From contig DATMBG010000051.1 of assembly GCA_035559535.1 (NCBI GenBank), positions 186,001 to 250,000 on the forward strand: 64,000 nt of DNA. Reading direction: 5' to 3'. Source of the DNA: Candidatus Limnocylindrales bacterium. GTDB lineage: Bacteria > Moduliflexota > Moduliflexia > Moduliflexales > JAUQPW01. The position numbers were made by a program, and so were the translations under genes. Shown here in pieces: positions 45,101 to 52,767 of the stretch (positions are counted from its first letter, which is position 1; each line of letters begins with the position of its first letter). Below the pieces are notes generated by a model. The model saw nothing but the letters and a program-made list of their open reading frames with translations, was not told the DNA's origin and did not search any database.

Positions 45101-45999
45101 GGGAGACGGAAACGGGCCGCTGTCTGAGGGTTTTCCAGGGTCATACCAACTGGGTGAGATCGGTTTGCCTGAGTCCCGACAGACGCTGGGCCCTCTCCGG
45201 AGGAGGTAATAACATCTTACTTTGGGACGTGGCTACCGGACGTTGTATCCGGACCTTTTTAGGACATACCAACTCGGTACTATCGGTTTGCCTGAGTCCC
45301 GATGGATGTTGGGTTCTCTCCGGAGGTGGAGATAATGTAGTACGGCTCTGGGATGTGACCACAGGACGTTGTATCCAGACCTTTCAAGGACATACCAGTT
45401 GGGTGAGATCGGTTTGCCTGAGTCCCAACGGACGCTGGGCCCTCTCCGGGAGTGGGGATAATACCCTGAAACTTTGGGAAATAACTACAGGACGTTGCCT
45501 ACAAACCTTCCAGGGTCATACCGATGGTGTAAACTCCGTCTGTCTGAGTACCGATGGACGTTGGATTCTGTCAGGGGGCAGCGATAACACCCTACGGCTC
45601 TGGCAAACCGGCACAGGACGTTGCATACGCACCCTTGAAGGACATACCAGCTGGGTAAGATCCGTCTACCTGAGTGCCGATGGACGTTGGGCCCTTTCCG
45701 GAGGAGGGGATAAAACTTTGCGACTCTGGCAACTGGATTGGGAACTTGAAGCCCGTGATCCGGCTACCTGGAATGAAGGGGCTTTACCTTATCTTAAGTC
45801 TTTCCTGATACTTCATACTCCTTACGCCAGCTCAGATCCCACCAAGCCAGAGGGACTTACACGACGGGGCAAACCTTGCTGGAATGAGCAGGATTTTCAA
45901 GAGCTTCTTCGTCAACTCCAATACGCAGGTTATGGAAGACTTCGCCCTGAAGGGATACGTACCAAGCTCGAAGAGCTTGCCCGGTCTCTAACCCCCTGA
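42151..45999 (+). CDS. Ser/Thr protein kinase with fourteen WD40 repeats
   Basis: A 1282-residue cytoplasmic protein. A Ser/Pro-rich N-terminus is followed by a Hanks-type kinase domain (about 91-385). It has the glycine-rich loop TGGAMGQVY, the lysine in LAIKSPLP, the catalytic loop HRDLKPANVLL (about 217) and DFG in LTDFGLVKR. The activation segment has a long Ser/Arg-rich insertion before GTPEYMAPEQW. A short TPR-like region (about 405-520) leads to WD40 repeats (about 529-1197): seven units, a 70-residue break, then seven more, fitting two seven-bladed propellers. The C-terminal 80 residues are unrecognised. ATG at 42151 is preferred over an upstream TTG. First gene of a four-gene operon. 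Confidence 0.93.
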   Translation: MSLWDRLKGKSDKKRKEPTVSSSSDNGSSASDPNQLRSSPTPAKNSPESLAKEGISAHSRGLRSGSGSSILGSRQSKDPLRVWMPGEIIEGRYEVIQELTGGAMGQVYRVRHRDWNIELAIKSPLPHLIANEDLKARFIEEAESWVELGLHPHITTCYYVAQIEGMPRIVLEYVEGGTLKDWITRGVFLQDLETPLAVAIQLCLGLEYAHSKGVIHRDLKPANVLLTKGGTPKLTDFGLVKRSARVRDQDSIRSSSPRLDTRSVEATQVGTILGTPEYMAPEQWAGAEQTGVHTDIYALGLVFYELFCGRRPFELTENLRYAHPTLQEREWERMHSQEPVPDPHQWRRDLPEALVMILRECLAKTPVDRPPDVKSVRERLELIYQMQVGRTAPYTQAATDLDLRADSLNNRALSYLDLGKEVEAEATWRKALAVDPQHPEVVYNHGIFLWRRGRLTDEALVRQLEEVRATHGNWWQAMYLLALVQFERGEIDLALLLLEEAARQAPQETELQEPLRLARSRSLATRRFLRNFEGHNSYVSSVCLSQDGLWALSGSGDSTLRLWEVATGRCLRVFEGHTSYVSSVCLSPDGRWALSGSGDNTLRLWEVTTGRCLRIFEGHTKGISSVCLSTEADSMGVARWVLSGSWDKTLRLWEVATGRCLKVFEGHTKEVLSVYLSSDGKWALSGGGDNTLRLWEVDTGRCLRIFEGHIKGIMSVCLSTNKRWALSGSLDKTLALWEVDTGRCLRVFEGHTNYVTSVHLSEDGRWALSGGGDNTLRLWEVDTGRCLRTFQGHVDWVTSVYLSKDGRWALSGSGDRTLRLWELPRESICSFRLSRPRSHTDWLEVQTRIAELLKGAEEALKKANFSGALTLVREARRLPGCERTPQTLEAWAKLSLICPRVGLRAVWLTKTFEGHKNEINTVCLSTDGRWALSGGGNNILLWDVVTGRNLRTFQGHTGSVLSVYLSNDKQWILSGGSDNTLRLWETETGRCLRVFQGHTNWVRSVCLSPDRRWALSGGGNNILLWDVATGRCIRTFLGHTNSVLSVCLSPDGCWVLSGGGDNVVRLWDVTTGRCIQTFQGHTSWVRSVCLSPNGRWALSGSGDNTLKLWEITTGRCLQTFQGHTDGVNSVCLSTDGRWILSGGSDNTLRLWQTGTGRCIRTLEGHTSWVRSVYLSADGRWALSGGGDKTLRLWQLDWELEARDPATWNEGALPYLKSFLILHTPYASSDPTKPEGLTRRGKPCWNEQDFQELLRQLQYAGYGRLRPEGIRTKLEELARSLTP
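43735..45735 (+). repeat. WD40-encoding tandem DNA repeats
   Basis: About 126-nt units repeat within the kinase gene, in two blocks (43735-44620 and 44875-45735). Neighbouring units share long near-identical stretches in DNA, such as those coding for GRWALSGSGDNTLRLWE, indicating recent duplication or conversion between blades. Confidence 0.85.
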
Positions 46000-46050
46000 A
46001 CAGGAAGACCTCAACTGAGATCCTGGGCTTGACTGTGGGGAACTGGAAAA

Positions 46051-48279
46051 ATGCCGAGTTTGATTATCAAAAAGCCCAACGATACTGAAACCTATTTCGT
46101 CCTTGATAAAGAGGTTATAACCCTTGGCAAGAATGAACCTGAAGAAGGTGTCCAAAATGATATCGGCTTTGAGGATAAGACGGTCTCCCGTCATCATGCC
46201 AGAATCCTGAAAGAAGGAAACCATTACTTCATCGAAGACCTGGGAAGTAAAAATCATACTTTTGTTAATGGTAAGGAAATAAAAAAAGCGGAACTTAAAC
46301 ATGGGGATTTGATTACCATTGGACTCAACACCTTGATATTTGAAGCAGAGGACGCCACAGTTGTGAATCCTGCCGATCTGGAAGTTAAGTTTCAGGAATT
46401 AGATAAAAGTAAAACCGTAGACCTTAATTATATTATTCTCTATCAGATAAGTGAGAAACTGGTTACGGTCGCTGACCTGGATGAGTTTTTAAAGTCAGTT
46501 ATGGAGATGATCCATCTGGCTATTAAGGCTGAAAAGAGCCTGCTCCTGCTTTTGGAAGAGGATGGAGAGCTACATCATCGAGTGGGTATAGGTCCGGATA
46601 AACTTTACAGTAAGACCATGGTTGAAAAGGTTCGCCGCGAAAAGCGATCTTTCATGACCTCCCTTAAAGTAGACATCACAACCTCTATGATCTTTCGTAG
46701 TATCCAATCGGTTATGGCAGCTCCCTTACTAAAATATAACGAGGTTATAGGTGTCATTTATATGGAAGATCCCAGGCCTGCTAAATTTAGCCCCAGTGAT
46801 CTTACCCTGTTAACCGCCATTGCCAATCATGTTTCTTCAGGGATAGAACGCGTCAATCTCAATGCCCGAATAAAAAAGGAGGCCTTAATAAGAAGTAATC
46901 TCGAGCGCTTTCTTTCCCCACATGTGGCCGATAAGATAACCCGAGACAGTCTGGAAACCGGAAAAGTAGACTTAAAGGCTGAAAAAGTACTTGCAACTAT
47001 TTTATTTGCAGATATTAAGGGGTTTACCCTCCTTACTGAAAGACTGGATCCCTCTGAAATCGCAGATCTCTTAAATGAATATTACTGTTTTGTAACTGAC
47101 ATTATCTTTAAATATGAAGGTACGCTGGATAAGTATATGGGGGATGGAGTTATGGCCATATTTGGAGCTCCTATTCCTTATCCCCATCATGCAAGAAATG
47201 CCGTGATGGCCGCCCTGGAGATACAAAAAGAACAGAAAAAGTTTAAGGAAAGACTTGACCCGCGAAAAAAGTTCGATGTAAGAATAGGCATCAATACAGG
47301 TGAAGTGGTAGCCGGTTATATTGGCTCACCTAAAAGGATGGAATACACGGTACTGGGGGAAGAGGTAGTTCTTGCCTACCGTTTGGAATCTATGGCGAAT
47401 GCAGGGGGGATTTTTATTGGAAAGCAAACCTACAAGCTGATCGAGCAGGACTTTGAGGTTCAGTTCGTAGAAAAGATTAAAATGCCTAAAGGAGAAAAAG
47501 ATATGGAAGTTTATAAGGTTTTGGGAGAGAAACCCAAGGTGTCATGGAAAGTTGGATACAAAAGCGATGTGGGAAGGGTACGAACCGGTAACGAAGATAG
47601 TTTCTATGTGGATGAAGAGGGCGGCCTATTTATTATTGCAGATGGCATGGGTGGACACCAGGGGGGAGAAGTAGCCAGCAAAATAGCTGTGGAAGTAATA
47701 TCCAGTTTCTTAAAAGATAAGATTTCTCGAGAAACCACCCCTGAGGTTACTGCTGAGCTTATCATGAAGGCCCTTTTTAAAGCCAACGATGAGGTTAGAA
47801 TAAAAGGAGAAAGTGATTTCTCGCTCCGGGGAATGGGTACTACGGTTGTCCTGGCCTTTTGTCGAGATAACGACCTTCATATCGCCCACATTGGAGATAG
47901 CCGGGCTTATCTGATCCATGATGGGAAGATTCAACAACTTACAGAAGACCATTCGGTTATCACCCAAATGGTAAAAACCGGAAATCTTACAAAGGAAGAG
48001 GCAAAAAACCATAAACTGAAACATATGCTGAGCCAGGCCCTGGGAACTTCTACTTATTTGGCTCCCGATATCCAAGTATTTAACTGGATAGCCGGGGATT
48101 ATATTCTCCTCTGCTCGGATGGGCTTACAGATATGCTAAATGATCAAGAATTGCTTTCGACCATTCTGGAATGCAGCATCGGAGAACCTCAAGAAGGCTG
48201 TGAAATGCTGGTAGATCTGGCAAATAAAAAAGGTGGAAAAGATAATATTACGGTGATTTTGTTATATAAAACCTTATAA
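46051..48279 (+). CDS. FHA-GAF-class III cyclase-PP2C phosphatase fusion
   Basis: A 742-residue four-domain signalling protein. FHA (about 1-100; SRHHARI, GSKNHTFVNGKEI) binds phosphothreonine. GAF (about 130-275) is a sensor fold. The class III cyclase domain (about 308-490) keeps both metal Asp residues, in FADIKGFTLL and DKYMGDGVMAIFG, and the adenine-type Lys, but the transition-state Asn is replaced (GEEVVLAYRLES). The PP2C-type phosphatase (about 504-742) has GNEDSF, IADGMGGHQGGE, HIGDSRAYL and GGKDNITV, all metal sites retained. It can thus read, signal through and erase phosphorylation. It lies 51 nt after the WD40 kinase gene. Confidence 0.93.
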   Translation: MPSLIIKKPNDTETYFVLDKEVITLGKNEPEEGVQNDIGFEDKTVSRHHARILKEGNHYFIEDLGSKNHTFVNGKEIKKAELKHGDLITIGLNTLIFEAEDATVVNPADLEVKFQELDKSKTVDLNYIILYQISEKLVTVADLDEFLKSVMEMIHLAIKAEKSLLLLLEEDGELHHRVGIGPDKLYSKTMVEKVRREKRSFMTSLKVDITTSMIFRSIQSVMAAPLLKYNEVIGVIYMEDPRPAKFSPSDLTLLTAIANHVSSGIERVNLNARIKKEALIRSNLERFLSPHVADKITRDSLETGKVDLKAEKVLATILFADIKGFTLLTERLDPSEIADLLNEYYCFVTDIIFKYEGTLDKYMGDGVMAIFGAPIPYPHHARNAVMAALEIQKEQKKFKERLDPRKKFDVRIGINTGEVVAGYIGSPKRMEYTVLGEEVVLAYRLESMANAGGIFIGKQTYKLIEQDFEVQFVEKIKMPKGEKDMEVYKVLGEKPKVSWKVGYKSDVGRVRTGNEDSFYVDEEGGLFIIADGMGGHQGGEVASKIAVEVISSFLKDKISRETTPEVTAELIMKALFKANDEVRIKGESDFSLRGMGTTVVLAFCRDNDLHIAHIGDSRAYLIHDGKIQQLTEDHSVITQMVKTGNLTKEEAKNHKLKHMLSQALGTSTYLAPDIQVFNWIAGDYILLCSDGLTDMLNDQELLSTILECSIGEPQEGCEMLVDLANKKGGKDNITVILLYKTL

Positions 48280-48336
48280 AGACCTTTAAGTTAAATAAGT
48301 CTCAAACGAGGGTTTAAGGACAGGAGGATAAATAAA

Positions 48337-49833
48337 ATGCCGCGTTTAATTATAAAAGGGCGGAATGCTCCTGAGAGGGTTTTTAATCTGGATAAAGATG
48401 TCATTACCATAGGTAAGGACGATCCGGAAACAGGGATTCAAAATACCATAAATCTGGACGATAAAACGGCTTCACGTCGTCACGCCAGAATAACCCGAGA
48501 AGGAGAAGACTATTTTATTGAAGATTTGAAAAGTACTAATCATACCTTTGTCAATGGTAAGGAAATAAAAAAGGCAAAACTTAAACATGGAGATCGAATA
48601 ACCATCGGATTTAGTACCCTCGTTTTTGAAACCGAAGGTATCAAGTTCATTAATCCCTCCGATCTGGTCATTAAATTTCAAGAATTAGATAGAAGTAAAC
48701 CCCTGGATCTTAATTACTTTATTCTCCATCAGGTGAGTGAGAGGTTGGTAACGGCTACCAATTTAGAGGAGTTTTTAAAATCCATCGCAGACCTGGTACG
48801 CTTATCTATAAAGACCGAGAAATGTCTGTTGTTCCTTCTAGGGGATGATGGAGAGTTATATTGTCGTGGGGTTAGCGGTCCGAATAATTCCTATAGCAAA
48901 TCCTCTGTTGAGAGGGTTCGGCACGAAAAACGATCCATGATAAGTTCCCTTGAGTTTGAACCTACCGATACCTTGAAGACCCTTATGTTTCAAGGAATAC
49001 AATCCATCATGTGTGCACCTATACTTAAATATGGGGATGTGGTGGGGGTTATCTATGTGGAAGACTCCAAACCGGGAAGGTTCAGCGAAAGTGACCTTAT
49101 CCTGTTAACTACCATCGCCAATCATATCTCCTGGAACATAGAGAAGGTTATCTGGAATGAAAAGAGAAAAAAGGAGGGAATTGTTCGAAGCAATCTGGCA
49201 CGGTTTATTCCCCCCCACATTATCGATAAGATGATCCGGGATAGCGTAGATCCAGAAGAAATATGTTTAAAAACTGAGAGGATTCCAGTGACGATCCTGA
49301 TATCGGATATCCATGGATTTCCACTTCTTATTGAGAAACTCAATCCTTTTGAAATTGCCGAGGTTTTAAATGAATACTATACCCTGATGACCGAGGTCAT
49401 CTTTAAATATGAAGGAACCCTGATCAAATATGATGGCGGCGTGGTGGTAGGGGTTTTTGGGACCCCTATTTCCTTTCCCGATAGAACAAAAAATGCAGTA
49501 CTGGCGGCTATTGAGGTGCAAGACCGGCAAAGAACTTTCAAGGAAAAACAAGATCCGAGAAAAAAATTGGATTTAAAGATCGGAATCAATACCGGGGAAG
49601 TTGTGGCAGGTTATATGGGATCTCCCATCAGAATGGAATATACCGTACTTGGAGAAGCGGTCACCCTGACCCATCGCCTGGCATCCCTGGCAGAACCTGG
49701 CAGTATTCTTGTGAGTAAACAGATTAATGACCTCGTTAAAGTGGATTACATTACGAAATTTATAGGAAAAATGAAAACCTCTAAGGGAGATGAAAAGATA
49801 GAAGTTTACAGCGTCTTGAGTAAAGTTTTATAA
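48337..49833 (+). CDS. FHA-GAF-cyclase-like paralogue, probably inactive cyclase
   Basis: A 498-residue paralogue of the first three domains of the upstream protein, clearly arisen by tandem duplication: FHA (about 1-100; SRRHARI, KSTNHTFVNGKEI), GAF (about 130-278) and cyclase fold (about 312-495). The first metal Asp is kept in ISDIHGFPLL, but the second is lost: the expected MGDG is DGGV in IKYDGGVVVGVFG. The transition-state Asn is also changed (GEAVTLTHRLAS). Catalysis is therefore unlikely. A regulatory or dimerising role is plausible. The PP2C domain is absent. ACAGGAGG before the ATG is a good ribosome site. Confidence 0.92.
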   Translation: MPRLIIKGRNAPERVFNLDKDVITIGKDDPETGIQNTINLDDKTASRRHARITREGEDYFIEDLKSTNHTFVNGKEIKKAKLKHGDRITIGFSTLVFETEGIKFINPSDLVIKFQELDRSKPLDLNYFILHQVSERLVTATNLEEFLKSIADLVRLSIKTEKCLLFLLGDDGELYCRGVSGPNNSYSKSSVERVRHEKRSMISSLEFEPTDTLKTLMFQGIQSIMCAPILKYGDVVGVIYVEDSKPGRFSESDLILLTTIANHISWNIEKVIWNEKRKKEGIVRSNLARFIPPHIIDKMIRDSVDPEEICLKTERIPVTILISDIHGFPLLIEKLNPFEIAEVLNEYYTLMTEVIFKYEGTLIKYDGGVVVGVFGTPISFPDRTKNAVLAAIEVQDRQRTFKEKQDPRKKLDLKIGINTGEVVAGYMGSPIRMEYTVLGEAVTLTHRLASLAEPGSILVSKQINDLVKVDYITKFIGKMKTSKGDEKIEVYSVLSKVL

Positions 49834-49855
49834 GAGCTGATATTAAAAACTTAGG

Positions 49856-49910
49856 CAATGAACAGTTGTTATTTACAAACCCGAGATTGTAAAAAATCAA
49901 TTATTCATTG
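49856..49910 (+). repeat. imperfect hairpin between signalling genes
   Basis: CAATGAACAGTTGTTATTTACAA pairs with most of 49887-49910 (TTGT...TTATTCATTG) with few mismatches. It lies just before the start of the FHA kinase gene. Confidence 0.55.
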
Positions 49911-49934
49911 TTAATAACTAAACTAAACTTAAAG

Positions 49935-51434
49935 ATGAAAATCGTTTTATCGATTGTAGAAGGTCCCCGACAGGGTGAACACTTTGAGTTTGATCAACCG
50001 GATTGCTTTTTAGTGGGAAGATCGCTTCAATCCCATTTTCAACTCAGTCAAGACGATCCTTATGTATCCAGAAATCATTTCCTTCTAGAGATAAGACCCC
50101 CTTACTGTTATATTCGGGATAATAAAAGCACCAACGGGACTTATGTGAAGTGTGTGAAGGATAAGGAGTTCAAACGTATTACCGAAGCAGAACTTCATGA
50201 TAAGGATCTCATTAGAGTAGGAAAGACGGTGCTGAGGGTTGAGGTGATTCCCGAGCAGTCGGTTGAAGCAGAGAAGGTTTTCTGCATCCGATGTGGCTCG
50301 GATCTTACCGAGGCTCTAAAAAATAAAAGAGCTGCTGACCTGGCTATTTCCGATTATATTTGCCAAGATTGCAAAAAAAAGGAAGCCATGAAGATAAAAC
50401 CGCTCGCTGCTCCCAGGATACATCACGTGTGTTCCGGCTGTGGTAAAGATGTATCGCGTCGGGCAAACTCAGACGGGAAAGCTGAGGAATTAGCCGATGT
50501 AATGTTATACCTCTGCGAAGAGTGTGCAGCCCAGGAGCAGCGAGAGGTGGATATTCCAAACATTAAAGATTATCAGTTATTGAAGGAGCTGGGTAGAGGT
50601 GGAATGGGGGTAGTTTATAAAGCCTGGCATAAGCCTACAGGTCGCCTGGTTGCCTTAAAAAAGATGTTACCGGGTGTTGCCATGGATGAAAAGGCGAATA
50701 AGCTCTTTCAACGTGAAATGGCCGTCATGACCCAGCTTATCCATCCCCATATTGTTCGTCTCCTGGATCAGGGAATGATTGGCCGAGAGCATTACTTTGT
50801 TTCCGAGTATTTGCCCCATGGCGATACAGAAGAGCTGGTGGTTAAAGTTTATAAGGGACCCGTCCCTATTCCAGAGGCCTGTAATTTAATCTGTCAGATT
50901 CTTGGGGGGCTGGATTATGCCCACAAGAAAGGGTTCATTCATCGGGATATTAAACCCCCTAACTTACTTCTGACTAAAAATAAAAAAGGGGAAAGGATCG
51001 CCAAGTTAACGGATTTTGGACTTTCTAAAAGTTATGAAAAGGCCGGAAATTCCGGAATGACCATGCGGGGTGAAACCAGTGGAACTCCATTTTTTATGGC
51101 CCCGGAGCAGTTTACCAATTACCGTTTCGTAAAACCTCCGGCCGATGTTTATTCTGCGGCTGTCACCCTTTATTATCTTCTGACGGCCAAGTATCAGTTT
51201 CACTTTCCTACTCCCCTGGATATGGTCAAAGGGATTCTTAAAGAAAAAAAACCGAAGGATCCCATTCTTGTTATTCTGGAAGATCCTCCTATACCTATCC
51301 GGGAACAAAATCCTGCGATCCCGGAAGCCCTGGCAACGGTAGTCGATAAAGCCATCCAAAAGGATGAGAAGGAGCGATTTCAAACCGCCAAGGAATTAGA
51401 AGAGGCCATCAAAGAGGCTCTTAAGAAAATTTAA
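49935..51434 (+). CDS. FHA-zinc ribbon-Ser/Thr protein kinase
   Basis: A 499-residue protein. FHA domain (about 1-105; VGRSLQSHFQLS, YVSRNHFLLEI, NKSTNGTYV). Two cysteine knuckle pairs follow: CIRCG with CQDC, and CSGCG with CEEC (about 117-203). The Hanks-type kinase domain (about 208-499) has LGRGGMGVVYKA, Lys in VALKKM, HRDIKPPNLLL, LTDFGLSKS and GTPFFMAPEQF, all catalytic residues present. ATG at 49935 (MKIVLSIVEGP) starts directly at the FHA fold; an upstream TTG nine codons earlier lies in a hairpin and is less likely. Last gene of the signalling operon; the FHA domain may recognise the autophosphorylated partner kinase. Confidence 0.93.
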   Translation: MKIVLSIVEGPRQGEHFEFDQPDCFLVGRSLQSHFQLSQDDPYVSRNHFLLEIRPPYCYIRDNKSTNGTYVKCVKDKEFKRITEAELHDKDLIRVGKTVLRVEVIPEQSVEAEKVFCIRCGSDLTEALKNKRAADLAISDYICQDCKKKEAMKIKPLAAPRIHHVCSGCGKDVSRRANSDGKAEELADVMLYLCEECAAQEQREVDIPNIKDYQLLKELGRGGMGVVYKAWHKPTGRLVALKKMLPGVAMDEKANKLFQREMAVMTQLIHPHIVRLLDQGMIGREHYFVSEYLPHGDTEELVVKVYKGPVPIPEACNLICQILGGLDYAHKKGFIHRDIKPPNLLLTKNKKGERIAKLTDFGLSKSYEKAGNSGMTMRGETSGTPFFMAPEQFTNYRFVKPPADVYSAAVTLYYLLTAKYQFHFPTPLDMVKGILKEKKPKDPILVILEDPPIPIREQNPAIPEALATVVDKAIQKDEKERFQTAKELEEAIKEALKKI

Positions 51435-51450
51435 ATAGAGACAGGGAAGT

Positions 51451-51477
51451 GTAGGGCGAAACACCCCTTCGCCCTAC
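51451..51477. terminator. palindrome ending the signalling operon
   Basis: GTAGGGCGAA and TTCGCCCTAC are perfect complements around ACACCCC, a 27-nt relative of the 28-nt repeat family, in a convergent gap; likely a bidirectional terminator. Confidence 0.55.
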
Positions 51478-51547
51478 AGTCAATAGGCACCTGGCGTGCA
51501 TTTTTACTTTTGTTCGAGACTTTTAAGATAATTTCAGAAAAAGGGGA

Positions 51548-51880
51548 TCAGGCTTTGAACAGAGTGGATATAAGGCCTATAAGGATCAGCAACCCCCCTA
51601 ACCCCCCTAGAAAGTACCCCATAAACGGAAAGATAAACCAGAAAGGTAAGCTGGTCAAAAAGATTAGCACCCCAAAACCCGTTAAATTCGTACTTTCCTT
51701 TTTAATAGGAGCCATCACCGGCTCCTGGGTCCGCACACCCCGAGATATGACTTCTAACACATAATTCATCCGATTCTCACGCTCAGAAAGGGGTAATGAA
51801 TTAAGTTTTTTTATAACTTTATCTGTCAAGGTCTCAATCTCATCCAGCAGGATGAAATTAATTTTTTCTTGTTCATCCAT
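51548..51880 (-). CDS. hypothetical small membrane protein
   Basis: A 110-residue protein: a helical charged N-terminal half (about 1-60), then two hydrophobic segments (about 67-86 and 88-107). It is preceded by GGAGGGTTTT at good distance from the ATG. Family unknown. It is convergent to the signalling operon and divergent from the respiratory operon. A small membrane-anchored regulator or stress protein is possible. Confidence 0.6.
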   Translation of the reverse strand: MDEQEKINFILLDEIETLTDKVIKKLNSLPLSERENRMNYVLEVISRGVRTQEPVMAPIKKESTNLTGFGVLIFLTSLPFWFIFPFMGYFLGGLGGLLILIGLISTLFKA

Positions 51881-51989
51881 AAAACCCTCCTTTATCTATC
51901 ATCTTTCTTAAAAGCTAACCGGCGAAGATGCCTTTGTCAAAGCAAAAATATCCAGAAATGGTTTAGGTTTAAAAAATAAAATTATTATG

Positions 51990-52017
51990 TTGACAAGAAT
52001 CTTCGTTACGATATTAA
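51990..52017 (+). promoter_or_regulatory. promoter candidate of the respiratory operon
   Basis: TTGACA, 16-nt spacer, TATTAA (then AT), the best promoter match in the window; predicted start about 80 nt before the Rieske ATG. Confidence 0.6.
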
Positions 52018-52103
52018 ATAATTTAATTAAGAGGTCGCCTATCTATTTGAGTTTTGTCATGATTTAAGTTCATAAACCAAGGAGGGTCTAAGAATTATTC
52101 CAT

Positions 52104-52697
52104 ATGGCCAATGAAACTACTGTAGCTACCCCACCAACTCCTGAAGTAAAAAAAGAGCTGGCTAAGCCGGCAACAGTTGTTGAACAGGCACCGACAGAAG
52201 GGAAGTGGAGTTTACTTTCCCGTAGAGATTTTCTAACCCGAGCTGCGTGGGCGGGATTTACCATAAATTTTTTAGCAGCCACCTTCGCCTGTCTCCGATA
52301 TATGTTCCCCCGGGTTCTTTTTGAACCTTCTCCGATTTTCAAGGCCGGGTTCCCCAATGAATATGCCGTGGGAGAAGTGAATGAGCGATTCAAACAATCT
52401 CAACGGGTATGGATCGTTCGGGATAGCGGTGGCTTTTATGCCCTTTTAGCTATCTGCACCCATTTGGGATGTACGCCTAATTGGTTTGCAACGGAGGATA
52501 AGTTTAAATGCCCCTGCCATGGAAGTGGATTCCGAAGAACCGGAATCAACTTTGAAGGCCCTGCCCCTCGGCCTTTAGAACGAATCAAAATAACCTTAGC
52601 CGAGGATGGGCAACTCTTGATAGATAAAAGTGTTAAATTCCTCTATGAGAAAGGGGAGTGGACTAAACCTGGGGCTTATCTACCGTATAGTAGTTGA
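52104..52697 (+). CDS. Rieske 2Fe-2S protein of a cytochrome b6-type complex
   Basis: A 197-residue protein with a Tat-like membrane anchor (SRRDFLTRAAWAGFTINFLA, about residues 34-53). The Rieske cluster domain has the binding boxes CTHLGC (about 117) and CPCHGSGF (about 135) that supply two Cys and two His. It transfers electrons from quinol to cytochrome c within the bc complex, with the cluster head on the outside of the membrane. A GGAGG site lies rather far (about 18 nt) from the ATG. First gene of the respiratory operon, followed by cytochrome b6. Confidence 0.93.
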   Translation: MANETTVATPPTPEVKKELAKPATVVEQAPTEGKWSLLSRRDFLTRAAWAGFTINFLAATFACLRYMFPRVLFEPSPIFKAGFPNEYAVGEVNERFKQSQRVWIVRDSGGFYALLAICTHLGCTPNWFATEDKFKCPCHGSGFRRTGINFEGPAPRPLERIKITLAEDGQLLIDKSVKFLYEKGEWTKPGAYLPYSS

Positions 52698-52698
52698 A

Positions 52699-52749
52699 GG
52701 TTAAGGGTTGAGGGAAAGAAGGATCTTTTACCCCCTCCACCCTTAATCC
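52699..52749 (+). repeat. hairpin between Rieske and cytochrome b genes
   Basis: GGTTAAGGGTTGAGGG pairs with CCCTCCACCCTTAATCC with one bulge and one mismatch; fills most of the 70-nt gap. Confidence 0.55.
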
Positions 52750-52767
52750 TCAATCCTATTAGAGAGT

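Noticed and set aside
43735-45735. Regular DNA repeats that could suggest a CRISPR array
   Set aside because: The units are about 126 nt, in one reading frame and encode WD40 blades; no spacer-repeat alternation.
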